From assembly GCA_028284635.1 (NCBI GenBank), contig JANQRJ010000007.1, positions 1 to 64,000 on the forward strand: a stretch of DNA of 64,000 nucleotides, given 5' to 3'. Shown here in pieces: positions 19,105-28,580 of the stretch (positions within the stretch are counted from its first letter, which is position 1; each line of letters begins with the position of its first letter). The notes beneath the pieces are model-generated. The model did no database searches and was not told the origin of the DNA. It worked only from the letters and a program-made list of their open reading frames with translations. This stretch comes from Pelagicoccus sp. Its GTDB lineage: Bacteria; Verrucomicrobiota; Verrucomicrobiia; Opitutales; Opitutaceae. The position numbers and the translations under genes were made by a program.

Positions 19105-21000
19105 CTACAGGTGCTTTGCTAGAAAAGATTCTATGCGTTTATAGAGTTCTATGATGTTGCCCTGCTTTTCAAAGCCGTGCCCTTCGTCCTCCTTTAGTAG
19201 GTATTCGACTTGCTTCCCTTGCCGCCGCAGCTCTTCTACGATCCTTTCCGCTTCGCGAAAACTCACGCGGGCGTCGCGAGCTCCATGAGCAACGAGTAGG
19301 GGAGCCTGTATTTCGTCAGTGTGGAAAAGCGGCGACACTGCCCGCATGCGTTCGGCGTCTTCGGGGTCGTTGGGATTTCCCACCATCCTGTGGTATAGGC
19401 TGATCAACGTCCTGCTGTAAGGCGGCAGGTAGTCGAGCGAAGTGAGCAGATTCGATATTCCAGCGTAGCTGATGCCGCAGGCATAGAGATCGGGAGTGAA
19501 GGCAAGGCCGGCAAGCGCAACGTAGCCCCCATAGGAAGCTCCATAGATAGCGATCCGCTTTGGATCGGCGATTTTCTTTCGTATCAGCCAGCGCGTCGCG
19601 TCTGTGACGTCGTCCTGCATGAGACCACCCCATTGCCTGAAACCAGCGACAAGAAAGTCTCGCCCATAACCAGACGACCCTCGGAAGTTCATCTGTAATA
19701 CAGCGTACCCTCGGTTGGCGAGAAACTGTACTTCGGCATTGTAGCCAAGTACGTCCCTCAACCAGGGTCCTCCGTGCGGATTGATGACTACAGGCAAATT
19801 TCGTGGCTTGAGACCTTGAGGAACCGTTAGATACCCGTGTATTCGCGTGCCGTCTCGAGCCCTGTAGCTTATAGGCCTAGTGGTGGCCATTTGATCGGGA
19901 TCCAGAGCGGGCATCTTCGATCCGAGATGAATCAAGCGGTCCTCTTGAGCGTCGTATAGATGAAAGTCTCCGGGAGATTTTTCGCTGAAGCTTCTGACTA
20001 CGAACCTCCGCTCTTCCAGGTCCGAGTTTTCGACGTCGAGCTGCAAGTTGCGTCTTGGTAGTTTCGCCAGGATGCGTTTGTATATTCTGGAGAATTTCGA
20101 ATCGAAGAAACGCTCGTGCAGACGTTTCCTGAAATACGACAAGGAAAGGAGCCTGCCATGCTTTTTCGAAAAGCGAACGCGATCTATATCGACGTTCTTA
20201 TTGCTGTATATCGTTCTCAGTTCTCTCCTCTGTTCCAGGCTGTAGAGAACAAGGGAGAGCGTGTCGTTTCCTGCGTTGGTCAAAGCGTAGAGCTGGCCCT
20301 TTTGGTTGAAGCGAAGGGGTAGAAAGGCAGACAACGGATCTAGCCTGAACAGCGGCGCGAATTCACTTTCTTCCGAATCCCTGTAGAAGATGATCGTTTC
20401 GCCATTTTCGCGACGCTCTATGAAGCGGGCTTCATTTGTACCAGCCGTGTGGAATCTGGTTGTCGTCCCAGGGTTTTGGTAAACGAGAGTTTCTCGCCTT
20501 TCCTTGAGGTGGTAGCGATATAGGTCGAAGAACCCCGGATCGCGAGAATTGTGGGCGATCAGCAAGGAGGACTGGTCGCTTGCTTCGTTGGCGACCAGTA
20601 TCGCTTTTACTCCGCCACCTGGAGTTATAGGCGAGGCGACGAGGGTTGTTAGTTCAAGAAGGAACAGCTGTGTATTTTCGTCTCCATGGTTGTCTTTGGA
20701 GTAGAGCAGCAGGTCTTCCCGTATCCATTGAAAACCGTCGACGTTTTGGTCTTCGAAGGAGGTGACTTGCTTTAAGTCCTGTGTCGCTATGTCCAGAATG
20801 AAGAGATTGATGTGCTCTTTCCAGGTTCGCAGAAAGCCGATCTTCTCCCCGTCTGGCGAGATCCTCGCAGCCTTTATGTCTACCCTCCCAAAGAAGGTCT
20901 CCACGGGGATACGTGGCGGGGTGGTCTGAGCTTGGACCTGAAGCCCGGCAACCAGAAGCGCTAGGACGAGGCCTAGGATCTTCTGCTGCTGATGCTTCAT
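19105..21000 (-). CDS. S9-family serine peptidase (prolyl oligopeptidase/acylaminoacyl peptidase type)
   Basis: The product is 631 residues with a signal peptide (MKHQQQKILGLVLALLVAGLQVQA), so it is exported. Residues about 30-370 form a beta-propeller with repeated short strands (ISPDGEKIGFLRTWK). The catalytic alpha/beta hydrolase follows: HGGPWLRD oxyanion region, nucleophile Ser in GASYGGYVA, Asp in HGARDARVSF, and His in DEGHGF. It probably degrades peptides in the periplasm or outside the cell. The gene stands alone, convergent with the isomerase. Confidence 0.93.
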   Translation of the reverse strand: MKHQQQKILGLVLALLVAGLQVQAQTTPPRIPVETFFGRVDIKAARISPDGEKIGFLRTWKEHINLFILDIATQDLKQVTSFEDQNVDGFQWIREDLLLYSKDNHGDENTQLFLLELTTLVASPITPGGGVKAILVANEASDQSSLLIAHNSRDPGFFDLYRYHLKERRETLVYQNPGTTTRFHTAGTNEARFIERRENGETIIFYRDSEESEFAPLFRLDPLSAFLPLRFNQKGQLYALTNAGNDTLSLVLYSLEQRRELRTIYSNKNVDIDRVRFSKKHGRLLSLSYFRKRLHERFFDSKFSRIYKRILAKLPRRNLQLDVENSDLEERRFVVRSFSEKSPGDFHLYDAQEDRLIHLGSKMPALDPDQMATTRPISYRARDGTRIHGYLTVPQGLKPRNLPVVINPHGGPWLRDVLGYNAEVQFLANRGYAVLQMNFRGSSGYGRDFLVAGFRQWGGLMQDDVTDATRWLIRKKIADPKRIAIYGASYGGYVALAGLAFTPDLYACGISYAGISNLLTSLDYLPPYSRTLISLYHRMVGNPNDPEDAERMRAVSPLFHTDEIQAPLLVAHGARDARVSFREAERIVEELRRQGKQVEYLLKEDEGHGFEKQGNIIELYKRIESFLAKHL

Positions 21001-21479
21001 TGATCGGAAATGCGGAGGCGAAAGGGTATCTTCCGCAAGTTAGGTCACGAAGTTCGAGACATCAAACATAAATACTACAACTGTAAGTTAAAGAATGTAA
21101 GTTGCTAGAAATCAGATGCTTGTAGCCATTAGGTGCTTTCGTCTCGACCTAGTGCGAGGGTGACTGAAAGAGTGTTCCGGTGAGGACGATCCGCTCCGGA
21201 TAGGTCAGTGTCGGTGTTGCAAGATCCTGCATCGTGGCCCGCTCGGTCCTTCGACTTCGCTCAGGGCGGTGAGCTTGTCGAACCGCTATCGAGCCCTTCC
21301 TCATATTAGATGTGGGGCATATTCGCATCCGCAGTTTTGAGCGCAGCCGAAGTCGATAGACTTTGGAAGAGAGGTAGAGAAGCAAAGTCTGTCGACTTCG
21401 GCTACCAAGAAACAAAAGTTGTGGACGTGGGCACGAACCTTCGCGCTACGGCTAGCGACACCTTTTGCGTGATTCGACG
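21001..21479. other. Intergenic region with degenerate repeats
   Basis: This 479-bp gap separates the S9 peptidase start from the propeller gene stop. It holds an AT-rich stretch (21060-21110) suitable for the peptidase promoter. A CTTCGCTCAGGG...GAGCTTGTCGAAC-type repeat lies at about 21250-21285 (seen again near 25990, 29435, 54310 and 61490, usually inside other palindromes). A 21-bp inverted repeat at 21345-21403 is listed separately. No gene is evident. Confidence 0.6.
21345..21403. repeat. Inverted repeat, 21-nt arms with one mismatch
   Basis: AGCCGAAGTCGATAGACTTTG (21345-21365) is matched by its near-exact reverse complement at 21383-21403, around a 17-nt loop. It lies downstream of the propeller gene, where it could stop leftward transcription. 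Confidence 0.75.
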
Positions 21480-22298
21480 CTAGTTTCGCCTGACCAATTG
21501 AGACACGATCACCTTTCGTTCCCGCTTCACGATGGAATAGAGTTTCCAGGAGCTGCTCGGATCGAAGGCAAAAGCTTGGCCTTCCGCCGCTATGTCGATG
21601 TGACCTTTGTGTAGAAGGACGGATCCTGCTGAAGGGAATTCCATTACATACAGCTTTTTGTGATCGTGTCCTGTGATATAGAGTCGTCCATCTGGACCGA
21701 AAGTCCCGCCGGAACTGCTGTATTCTCCGAATTCCTGGATGATGGACGGGGGAAATACCCAGCTTTCGAGTTCCTGCCACTGCGTATCGAATTTTACAAG
21801 ACGAGTCCACGAGGGATCTCGATTTGGCTCGGCAGCCCGATTTCCGTAGTGAGCGAAACAGGCATACCAGTGGCCGTCTTTGCGATCAATCCAAGTGAGG
21901 GACCCCCGGCCGATGCCGAAGCTGTGGCTTTCTATGTGTTCAAGGGTAGCGGCGTCCCAAACTTCGACCGAGCTGGTCATCGGCACTTCTGGGTAATTGG
22001 AATGGGCACAGTAGAGTCTTCCGTCGATTACGATCCCGGCGTTCAGGTGAATGAGCGGGTCTCCTTCAGGACATTTCCAGGTGGCAACTCTGGCATGGGT
22101 AGTCTTGTCGTACTTGCCAATCTCGAAATTGGAGATTACATATAAATGATCGCTATCGACCGCGACTCCTTGTCGGGCCTCCGGCGCAGGAAATTCGCCC
22201 AGCAGCTCCTCACGTCGCTCGGCTTCTCCGTGAAGCGGATGCCAGAGAGACGCAACGATTATTAGGAAAACATGAAGTGTTTTTATTCTAAACTTCAT
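21480..22298 (-). CDS. Secreted beta-propeller-like protein of unknown function
   Basis: The product is 272 residues from MKFRIKTLHVFLIIVASLW, a good signal peptide. The mature part has repeated strand pairs typical of a lactonase/NHL-type propeller: RQGVAVDSDHLYVISN, GIVIDGRLYCAHSNYP, GGTFGPDGRLYITGHDHKKLYV and AFDPSSSWKLYSIVKRERKV. No catalytic motif is recognised. An earlier in-frame ATG at 22349 would place 17 residues before the signal and is less likely. Its neighbours suggest no pathway. Confidence 0.65.
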   Translation of the reverse strand: MKFRIKTLHVFLIIVASLWHPLHGEAERREELLGEFPAPEARQGVAVDSDHLYVISNFEIGKYDKTTHARVATWKCPEGDPLIHLNAGIVIDGRLYCAHSNYPEVPMTSSVEVWDAATLEHIESHSFGIGRGSLTWIDRKDGHWYACFAHYGNRAAEPNRDPSWTRLVKFDTQWQELESWVFPPSIIQEFGEYSSSGGTFGPDGRLYITGHDHKKLYVMEFPSAGSVLLHKGHIDIAAEGQAFAFDPSSSWKLYSIVKRERKVIVSQLVRRN

Positions 22299-22423
22299 CT
22301 TTCTCGGTGGATGAAACCCAGCTTTGAAAGGCCGCTGGCAAGCTGTCAATGGGACCCCTGAAACAATAGTGTAACGTTGGCTTGTCGCAGCGAATCGTTA
22401 GCAGGCGAAAAGGCTAAGAGGGT

Positions 22424-22534
22424 GTTGAACGAGTCCGCTTTTCGAGCTACGCCGGTCAGGAGCACACTCCCAAAGCGCCGCACGTTGGAAAGACAGAATG
22501 TTAGCGATGCCCAGGCGACACTTTAAAACACATC
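22424..22534. repeat. Decayed palindromic element related to family B
   Basis: The left end GAGGGTGTTGAA matches the family B terminus, and the right end reads GCGACACTTTAAAACACATCC. The right-end string GCCCAGGCGACACTTTRAAACAC also occurs at 46020-46044. The preceding TAAG equals half of the duplication seen at the 29341 copy. The element lies just downstream of trxB. Confidence 0.5.
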
Positions 22535-22544
22535 CAGCAGGCCG

Positions 22545-23483
22545 CTACTGCTCGGCGAGCCAGCGTTCTGCTTCGATGGCGGCTTGGCAGCCCATGCCTG
22601 CGGCGGTGATGGCTTGGCGGTAGACGTGGTCGGCGCAGTCGCCGGCAACGTAGATGCCAGGGATATTGGTCCGCACTTGGCTTCCAGGCTTGGGTGTGAA
22701 GTAGCCGTTTTCGTCGGTTTCCAAAGGCGGGACGAAGGGGCCCGTATTTGGAATGTGCCCTATGGCTATGAATACGCCTTTGGCGTCGATCGTGGAGCTT
22801 TCGCCAGTCTTGCGGTTGGTTACGCGGACGCTGCGGGCCATGCCTTGTTCGTCGGCAAGGACTTCGTCGACGACGGTATCCCAGACAGGGAAGATCTTTT
22901 CGTGAGCCAGGGTTCGTTCCGCCATGACGGCGGAGGCCCGCAGCTCGTCGCGGCGGTGGATCAAGGTCACCTTCGAGCAGAAGCGGGTCAGGAAGAGGGC
23001 TTCCTCGCAGGCGGTATCGCCGCCGCCGACAACCACGACTTCCATGTCTCGGTAGAAGGCTCCGTCGCAGGTGGCGCAGGTGGTGACGCCTTTGCCGCCG
23101 AACATCTCTTGTTCGCCTGGAACGCCGAGCATGCGGGGCGAAGCGCCGGTGGAGATGATGACGGACTTGGCCATATACTCCTTGTCGCTAGTCTTGAGCG
23201 TGTAAGGTGAGCTGGTGAAATCGACGCTCTCTACAGTAGCCTGGGCAAAGCGAGTGCCGAAGCGAGTGGCTTGCTTGCGAAGGCTGTCCATGAGCATGAA
23301 GCCGTCGATGCCTTCCGGGAACCCGGGGAAGTTCTCCACTTCGCTGGTCTGCGTGAGCTGCCCGCCCGGCAACGACCCCTCTAGAACGAGCGGATTGAGG
23401 TTCGCTCGCGCGGCATAGATGGCAGCAGTGAGACCGGAGCAGCCAGTTCCAACGATGATGACGTTTTCGATTTCGGAAGACAT
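22545..23483 (-). CDS. trxB: Thioredoxin-disulfide reductase
   Basis: This cytoplasmic flavoenzyme reduces thioredoxin with NADPH. From [21 protein letters not shown] the product is 312 residues, the normal size. The FAD-binding GxGxxG is GTGCSG, where the usual proline-containing GSGPAG is slightly changed. The active-site disulfide is CATCDGAF, the NADPH motif is [13 protein letters not shown], and the FAD end motif is [10 protein letters not shown]. The frame continues upstream to 23609, but those residues do not belong to the family. Confidence 0.95.
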   Translation of the reverse strand: MSSEIENVIIVGTGCSGLTAAIYAARANLNPLVLEGSLPGGQLTQTSEVENFPGFPEGIDGFMLMDSLRKQATRFGTRFAQATVESVDFTSSPYTLKTSDKEYMAKSVIISTGASPRMLGVPGEQEMFGGKGVTTCATCDGAFYRDMEVVVVGGGDTACEEALFLTRFCSKVTLIHRRDELRASAVMAERTLAHEKIFPVWDTVVDEVLADEQGMARSVRVTNRKTGESSTIDAKGVFIAIGHIPNTGPFVPPLETDENGYFTPKPGSQVRTNIPGIYVAGDCADHVYRQAITAAGMGCQAAIEAERWLAEQ

Positions 23484-23920
23484 GAGTTGATTTTGGTAAA
23501 CGAGGGAGCTTGGAGGAAGCTTGCAGGAAAGGGATCGGCCGGGAGAAGTGAAGAAGTAAACGCCGCGATATTCGAAGTGACTCCGAAAGAGCCCAGGCCT
23601 CTTGTCCAACCCTCGGAAAACTCACCTGTCAGATCCCGGCAGACTGGAGCGAACGACAGTTAATTCTCCAACGTTGGAAAGTTAAGTGACTAGTCTGGGG
23701 TTCGGATGTCGGCGGCGTGTGGGGCGAATCGAATGAATTCGCACTCGTTTAGGGGCGATCGCCCTCGAAAACGAGTCGGCAGACAAGATTTGAGGTGAGC
23801 TTCGCTATCCATTTTATTTTCCAACGTTTCAGAATAAAGCTCATCGGATGGGATTCGAGGATGGGCGGAGAGGAACTCTGCTCTTGATTTCGTGGGAGTC
23901 GTTGGCTCGTTTGGCTTCTG
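23484..23920. other. Intergenic region between divergent trxB and tatD
   Basis: This 437-bp gap should hold promoters for trxB and tatD. A CCAACGTTGG palindrome is present at about 23669-23678, and a related CCAACGTT at about 23820. The open frames reported on the minus strand here have no recognisable sequence and are not called. Confidence 0.5.
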
Positions 23921-24715
23921 ATGAAGGGTATTGTCGATACGCATACGCACTTGGACAGTTTCGTTCGGAAGGGGCGTCTGGCGGAGACGCTTTCGTCTGC
24001 GGGGGAGGCGGGAGTCGAGAAGCTGATCACGGTCGGGACGGCGGCGGACGATTGGGCCTTGTACGCTGGGTTGGCGGAACGGCATTCGCAGATCGAGTAC
24101 ACTGTCGGGGTCCATCCTTGTTCGGTCGAGGAGGGTTGGGAGTCGATGGCGGGGGAGATCGAAGGCTTTTGGTCGCTTCCGGTTAGGCCGGTCGCCTTGG
24201 GGGAGATTGGCCTCGATCGGTTTCACTTGCCGAAGGCTGGGGCCGAGGCATTAACGGTCTTCGAGTGGCAGAGGGCGGCTTTCGCGCATCAGCTGGAGCT
24301 GGCCAAGCGGCTGGACGTTCCGGTGGTGATTCACTCTCGAGGCGCTTTTGCGGATTGCGTAGTCATGATCGACGAGTCGGGGGTGGATTGGTCGAAGGTG
24401 GTCTTTCATTGCTTCTCCGAGGGGCCGGGCGAGATGAAGCAGCTGCTGGACAGGGGAGGATTCGGCAGCTTCACGGGGATCATTACATTCAAGAATGCGG
24501 AGTCCTTGCGCGAGGCGGCCAAGCTGCAGGGACTGGATCGGCTAATGATCGAGACGGACGCTCCCTATTTGGCGCCGATGCCGCATCGCGGAAAGCCGAA
24601 CGAGCCCGCCTACCTGGCTCATACTGCAGCATTTTGCGCGGAGGTGTTTGGCGTTGCGCCGGACGAGTTCGCGGTCGCGACGACGCGGCGAGCGGAAGCC
24701 TTCTACGGGCTGTAG
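23921..24715 (+). CDS. TatD-family metal-dependent hydrolase
   Basis: The product is 264 residues. The metal-binding HxH is in VDTHTHLDSF. It is followed by GVHPC, the metal-bridging Glu in ALGEIGLDRF, the His in VVIHSRGA and HCFSEG, and the final Asp in MIETDAPYLAPMPHRGKPNEP. These are the conserved TatD motifs. Family members are 3'-5' exonucleases or phosphodiesterases acting on DNA or RNA in the cytoplasm. The gene is separated from the convergent HPr gene by 87 bp, which contain a TGGCCGATGGCCA hairpin. Confidence 0.93.
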   Translation: MKGIVDTHTHLDSFVRKGRLAETLSSAGEAGVEKLITVGTAADDWALYAGLAERHSQIEYTVGVHPCSVEEGWESMAGEIEGFWSLPVRPVALGEIGLDRFHLPKAGAEALTVFEWQRAAFAHQLELAKRLDVPVVIHSRGAFADCVVMIDESGVDWSKVVFHCFSEGPGEMKQLLDRGGFGSFTGIITFKNAESLREAAKLQGLDRLMIETDAPYLAPMPHRGKPNEPAYLAHTAAFCAEVFGVAPDEFAVATTRRAEAFYGL

Positions 24716-24802
24716 GGACGAGGGCAGTCTGGCCGATGGCCAGCTCTCTCGTAAGATAGGCGTGCAACGTTACATGCCCAAGTTGAGGAATTTTGGTTGG
24801 CC

Positions 24803-25105
24803 CTACTTTTCGTCGAACTTGCCAGCGAAGAGCTCTTCAAGTTCCTTGAGCACCTCTTCCGCGTCCGCGCCGGAGGCGATGGCCTTGATTTGCGAGTCTT
24901 TGCCGGCGGCGAGCATCATCAGGCCCATGATGGATTTTCCGTTTACCTGTTCGTCGTCCTTCTCGAAGAAGATCTCGGATGAGAAGCGGTTGGTGACTCT
25001 CACGATCATGGCGGCGGGGCGGGCATGGATGCCTAGCTGGTTTTGCACCGTGAGCGTCTTTTCCACGGCGGTACCGTTATTTGATCGGAGGTTTGCGGAA
25101 TCCAT
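24803..25105 (-). CDS. ptsH: HPr-family phosphocarrier protein
   Basis: The product is 100 residues, a little longer than the usual 85-90 because of an N-terminal extension. The phosphorylatable His is in LGIHARPAAMIV (H27) and the regulatory Ser site is VNGKSIMGLMML (S58). Both sites are kept, so it could act in phosphotransfer and in HPrK-type control. No EI or EII genes are nearby. In Verrucomicrobiota, HPr often works in an incomplete regulatory PTS; that role is inferred. Confidence 0.93.
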   Translation of the reverse strand: MDSANLRSNNGTAVEKTLTVQNQLGIHARPAAMIVRVTNRFSSEIFFEKDDEQVNGKSIMGLMMLAAGKDSQIKAIASGADAEEVLKELEELFAGKFDEK

Positions 25106-25200
25106 CTCTAGTGGGAGAATAGAATTATTTCATTTTAAACAAGAGAAAATTGAGCAAGACGCTTGCCTGCTCAACAACGGATTCCCAAATCAGACCTTAA

Positions 25201-25944
25201 ATGCTCGCCATAATCGCTCCCGCTCGTCTCGCCTCGACTCGTTTTCCGCAGAAGCTGCTGCACCCGATCGCTGGCAAGCCGCTCGTCCTGTGGGTGGCGG
25301 AGCGAATCCAGTCCCAGGCTCCTGACGTGGAGGCGGTTTTCGCAGTGGACGACGAGAAGCTGCGAATCGTGTTGGAAGAGGCTGGTTTTAAGGCGGTTAT
25401 GACACGCGAGGACCATCAGAGCGGTACTGATAGACTGGCGGAGGCCAACGAGCAGATTGGCGCCGAGATCGTGATTAACGTCCAGGCCGACGAGCCGCTG
25501 GTGACAAGCTCCCAGATTTCGACCCTGCGAGGCATGATCGAAGAGGGTGCGGAAATGGCCACTCTCGCCACGCCTTTCGTTAGACGAGAGGATTTTCTCG
25601 ATCCGAACCAGGTCAAAGTCACGGTTTCGGATCAGGGCGATGCTCTCTATTTCTCGCGGGCGCCGATACCGTACAACAGGGATGCCTTCGAGAGCTTCGG
25701 TGACGATTGGGTGAGCGCTTCGCCGGTTTATCGGCATCTTGGGCTCTATGCCTATCGGGCCGATTTTCTGAGCAAGTTTTGCTCTCTGCCTCCGGGCAGA
25801 TTGGAGTCGATCGAGAAGCTAGAACAGTTGCGAGCCCTGGAAAATGGCTACCGAATCAAGGTCGGCTTTACGGAAGAGCCTTCCATTGGGATCGATACCG
25901 CGGAGGACGCAGCGGCGTTTGAGAAGATGGTAGCCGCGAAGTAG
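25201..25944 (+). CDS. kdsB: 3-deoxy-manno-octulosonate cytidylyltransferase
   Basis: The enzyme activates Kdo with CTP for lipopolysaccharide core synthesis. The product is 247 residues, the standard length. Motifs are IIAPARLASTRFPQKLLHPIAGKPL (nucleotide-binding loop), SGTDRLAEA, NVQADEPLV (metal site) and the conserved YFSRAPIPYNRD. LPGRLESIEKLEQLRALENG is typical of the C-terminal region. The last codons read GCG AAG TAG, and the TAG is the first triplet of a family A palindrome. It supports a Gram-negative envelope. Confidence 0.95.
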   Translation: MLAIIAPARLASTRFPQKLLHPIAGKPLVLWVAERIQSQAPDVEAVFAVDDEKLRIVLEEAGFKAVMTREDHQSGTDRLAEANEQIGAEIVINVQADEPLVTSSQISTLRGMIEEGAEMATLATPFVRREDFLDPNQVKVTVSDQGDALYFSRAPIPYNRDAFESFGDDWVSASPVYRHLGLYAYRADFLSKFCSLPPGRLESIEKLEQLRALENGYRIKVGFTEEPSIGIDTAEDAAAFEKMVAAK

Positions 25945-26042
25945 CGCGGAGCTTCAGCCCGCGGCCGCGAGGAGCGGATCCTACAACGCCCTTCGACGAG
26001 CTCAGGGTTTACGATGGGGACGCGGGCTGAAGCTCCGCGCTA
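25942..26042. repeat. Family A palindromic element (copy 2), supplying both stop codons
   Basis: TAGCGCGGAGCTTCAGCCCGCG begins at 25942 and its inverted counterpart ends at 26042. Between them is a ~55-nt middle that includes CTTCGACGAGCTCAGGGT. The terminal TAG is the kdsB stop on the plus strand, and the terminal CTA is the carA stop on the minus strand. It may act as a bidirectional terminator for these convergent genes. Confidence 0.85.
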
Positions 26043-27191
26043 CTTCGCGGCGGCGATCATCTGGTAGAACTTCTCGAAGTTCGGATTCGCATCGCTCGGG
26101 CCAGGGCCAGCTTCAGGGTGGTACTGGACCGAGAAGACGGGCTTATCCTTGAGACGGATGCCGGCGATTGTGTCGTCGTTGAGGTTCACCTCGGTGACGA
26201 CGGCTCCACAGGCTTCGAGTCCCTCCGCGGAAGTGGCAAATCCATGGTTGTGAGCAGTGATGGCGACGAAGTCGTTCTCCAGGCTCTTGACCGGCTGGTT
26301 GCCGCCTCGATGTCCAAACTTCAGCTTGAAGGTCTTTGCTCCAATGGCGTGGCTGATGACCTGGTGCCCCAAGCAGATGCCGAAGGTGGGAAATTCGTCG
26401 AGGATCGTGCGAACCGTTTCGTGGACATAGGTCAAGGGTTCGGGATCGCCAGGACCATTGGAGAGAAAGACGCCGTCCGGCTCGATGGCCCTTATCTGGT
26501 CAGCGGTTGCCGTCGCGGGAAAGACGTGCACTTCGAAGCCATGGAAGGCCAGTTCGCGGAAAATGGATTTCTTCGCTCCGAGATCCAAGGCGGCGATCTT
26601 GAAAACCGGTCGCTCTCGGGCCGGCTTGCGTACGACTGATTGAATGGGATTGTAGGGCCAGTGGGCGTCGCTCGGCTGATAGACGAAAGGTTCAGAGCAG
26701 GTGACTTCCTTCACGTAGTCGGCGCCGACGATGCCTTCCCAGTCCCGAGCTCGCTTGACGGCCTCCTCGTCGCTGATGCCCTCTGCGCTGAGGCAGCATT
26801 TCATGGCTCCGAAGACGCGCAGCTTCTTGGTCAGGGCTCGCGTGTCGATACCCTCGAGGCCAGGGATGTCGTGGGATTCCAGATACGCGGACAGCGTGCT
26901 CGTGCTGCGCCAGTTGCTCGCGATTGGACTAAGCTCCCGTACCACGAAGCCCGCGCACATGGGCGTCTCGGCTTCGATGTCCTCTTCGTTGATCCCGTAG
27001 TTGCCGATCATGGGCGCAGTCATGGTCACGATCTGCCCGTAGTAGGAAGGATCTGTTAGGATCTCCTGATAGCCAGTCATGCTCGTATTGAAAACCGCCT
27101 CGCCCACGACCGTCCGTTTGGCTCCAAAAGCTTCGCCCCGAAATACGGATCCATCTTCTAACGCAAGCACGCCTGTCTGGGATTCTTTCAT
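26040..27191 (-). CDS. carA: Carbamoyl-phosphate synthase small (glutaminase) subunit
   Basis: The subunit hydrolyses glutamine and passes ammonia to CarB for arginine and pyrimidine synthesis. From MKESQTGVLALEDGSVF the product is 383 residues. N-terminal landmarks are NTSMTGYQEILTDPSY and GIDTRALTKKLR. The class I amidotransferase triad is Cys in FGICLGHQV and His/Glu in QYHPEAGPGPSD. A GTG start 13 codons upstream is possible. carB is not in the window. The gene is divergent from kamA. Confidence 0.96.
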   Translation of the reverse strand: MKESQTGVLALEDGSVFRGEAFGAKRTVVGEAVFNTSMTGYQEILTDPSYYGQIVTMTAPMIGNYGINEEDIEAETPMCAGFVVRELSPIASNWRSTSTLSAYLESHDIPGLEGIDTRALTKKLRVFGAMKCCLSAEGISDEEAVKRARDWEGIVGADYVKEVTCSEPFVYQPSDAHWPYNPIQSVVRKPARERPVFKIAALDLGAKKSIFRELAFHGFEVHVFPATATADQIRAIEPDGVFLSNGPGDPEPLTYVHETVRTILDEFPTFGICLGHQVISHAIGAKTFKLKFGHRGGNQPVKSLENDFVAITAHNHGFATSAEGLEACGAVVTEVNLNDDTIAGIRLKDKPVFSVQYHPEAGPGPSDANPNFEKFYQMIAAAK

Positions 27192-27313
27192 TAGCCTGAG
27201 GACAAAAGTTGGTTTGCCGTCACCCGACAATCCCTTTTTGTGAACGAACTTGATTTAGCCTTAACAAACGCTGGCAGCGAACGCCGCCAGCATTCGCGTT
27301 GCACCGAGATTGA

Positions 27314-28510
27314 ATGAAACCAACTACGTCCTACACCGAGGATAGAAGACATTGGCACTCCGGCCAAGGACTCTGGGAAGACACCCCTGCGAGCGATTGG
27401 AACAACTGGATTTGGCAGCTGAAGAACCGGATCACCACGCTCGAACAGCTCGAGCAGCTCATCGATCTGACTCCTGAGGAGCGAGAGGGCTGCGAGCACG
27501 CCAACACCAAGCTCGCTATGGCTATCACGCCATACTTCTTCAATCTCATCGATCGGGACGATCCCGACTGCCCGATTCGTCGACAGGTCATTCCGCGAGC
27601 TGGGGAGATGACGGTCGGCGCCGAGGAGATGCTCGATCCCGTTGGCGAAGACGGCCATTCGCCCGTGCCAGGTCTCGTGCACCGCTACCCGGATCGTGTG
27701 CTCTTCCTTGTCACGGATCGTTGCGCCGCCTACTGCCGCTACTGCACGCGCAGCCGTCTAGTGAGCAACGCTCAGGACTACAATTTTCACCCCGAGTTCG
27801 AGCAAGGGCTCAAATACATCGAGGAGCATCCGGAAGTGCGCGACGTGCTGCTTAGCGGCGGCGACCCGCTGCTGCTTTCCGACAAGAAGCTCGACTACCT
27901 GCTCGGCCGTCTTCGCCAGATCGAACACGTGGAGTTCGTCCGCATCGGTTCGCGCATACCCGTTTTCCTGCCGCAGCGCATTACGCCGGAGCTTTGCGAC
28001 GTATTCAAAAAGCACGGACCGATCTGGTTGAGTATCCATACGAATCATCCGAAGGAATGCACCCAGGATCTCAAGGACGCCTGCGAACGCCTGTCCTTCG
28101 CTGGCGTGCCGCTCGGCAACCAGTCCGTCTTGCTCAAGGATGTGAACGACGATGTCGAAGTGATGAAGGCCCTCTTGCACCGCCTCGTTCGCATGCGCGT
28201 GCGTCCGTATTACATATATCAATGCGATCTTATTACCGGCAGCGCCCACCTCAGGGCCAATGTCTGCAAGGGCATCGAAATCATGAAGCAGCTGCGCGGC
28301 CACACCACCGGCTACGCCGTGCCCCAGTTCGTCATCGACGCTCCAGGAGGAGGGGGGAAGGTGCCGATCAACCCGCAGTACATCACTAAGATCGACGACG
28401 AGGCCATCCACTTCAAGAACTTCGAAGGTAAGCTCTACCGGTATCCGCTGAAAACCTACAGCAAGATCGACGACGATTGCAAATGCGACGCCGAGAAGAT
28501 CCTGATGTAG
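27314..28510 (+). CDS. kamA: Lysine 2,3-aminomutase-type radical SAM protein
   Basis: The product is 398 residues. The radical SAM cluster motif is CAAYCRYCTRSR, preceded by YPDRVLFLVTDR, both typical of the KamA family. Downstream are DVLLSGGDPLLLSD, IGSRIPVFLPQRIT and the PLP-site region GYAVPQFVIDAPGGGGKV, so both cofactors appear to be used. True lysine 2,3-aminomutases make beta-lysine, whereas EpmB-type relatives (about 340 residues) act on EF-P lysine. The length and the N-terminal extension favour the former. Its last 11 codons and downstream inverted repeat are duplicated at 39545. Confidence 0.88.
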   Translation: MKPTTSYTEDRRHWHSGQGLWEDTPASDWNNWIWQLKNRITTLEQLEQLIDLTPEEREGCEHANTKLAMAITPYFFNLIDRDDPDCPIRRQVIPRAGEMTVGAEEMLDPVGEDGHSPVPGLVHRYPDRVLFLVTDRCAAYCRYCTRSRLVSNAQDYNFHPEFEQGLKYIEEHPEVRDVLLSGGDPLLLSDKKLDYLLGRLRQIEHVEFVRIGSRIPVFLPQRITPELCDVFKKHGPIWLSIHTNHPKECTQDLKDACERLSFAGVPLGNQSVLLKDVNDDVEVMKALLHRLVRMRVRPYYIYQCDLITGSAHLRANVCKGIEIMKQLRGHTTGYAVPQFVIDAPGGGGKVPINPQYITKIDDEAIHFKNFEGKLYRYPLKTYSKIDDDCKCDAEKILM

Positions 28511-28514
28511 CCCC

Positions 28515-28580
28515 CAAATAATCTTCTTCTGCTTCTACTTCCAGAAGGCGATGAAGATGAAGAAGTAGAAGAAGATTGGG
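28515..28580. repeat. Inverted repeat downstream of kamA
   Basis: CAAATAATCTTCTTCTGCTTCTACTTC pairs with GAAGAAGTAGAAGAAGATTGGG across a short spacer, five nt after the kamA stop. There is no T-run, so it is a weak or factor-dependent terminator at best. A second copy, with an expanded centre, is at 39580-39665. Confidence 0.7.

Noticed and set aside
23690..24226. Minus-strand frames between trxB and tatD
   Set aside because: They overlap tatD, lack any family signature and are Arg/Pro-rich in the manner of antisense frames.
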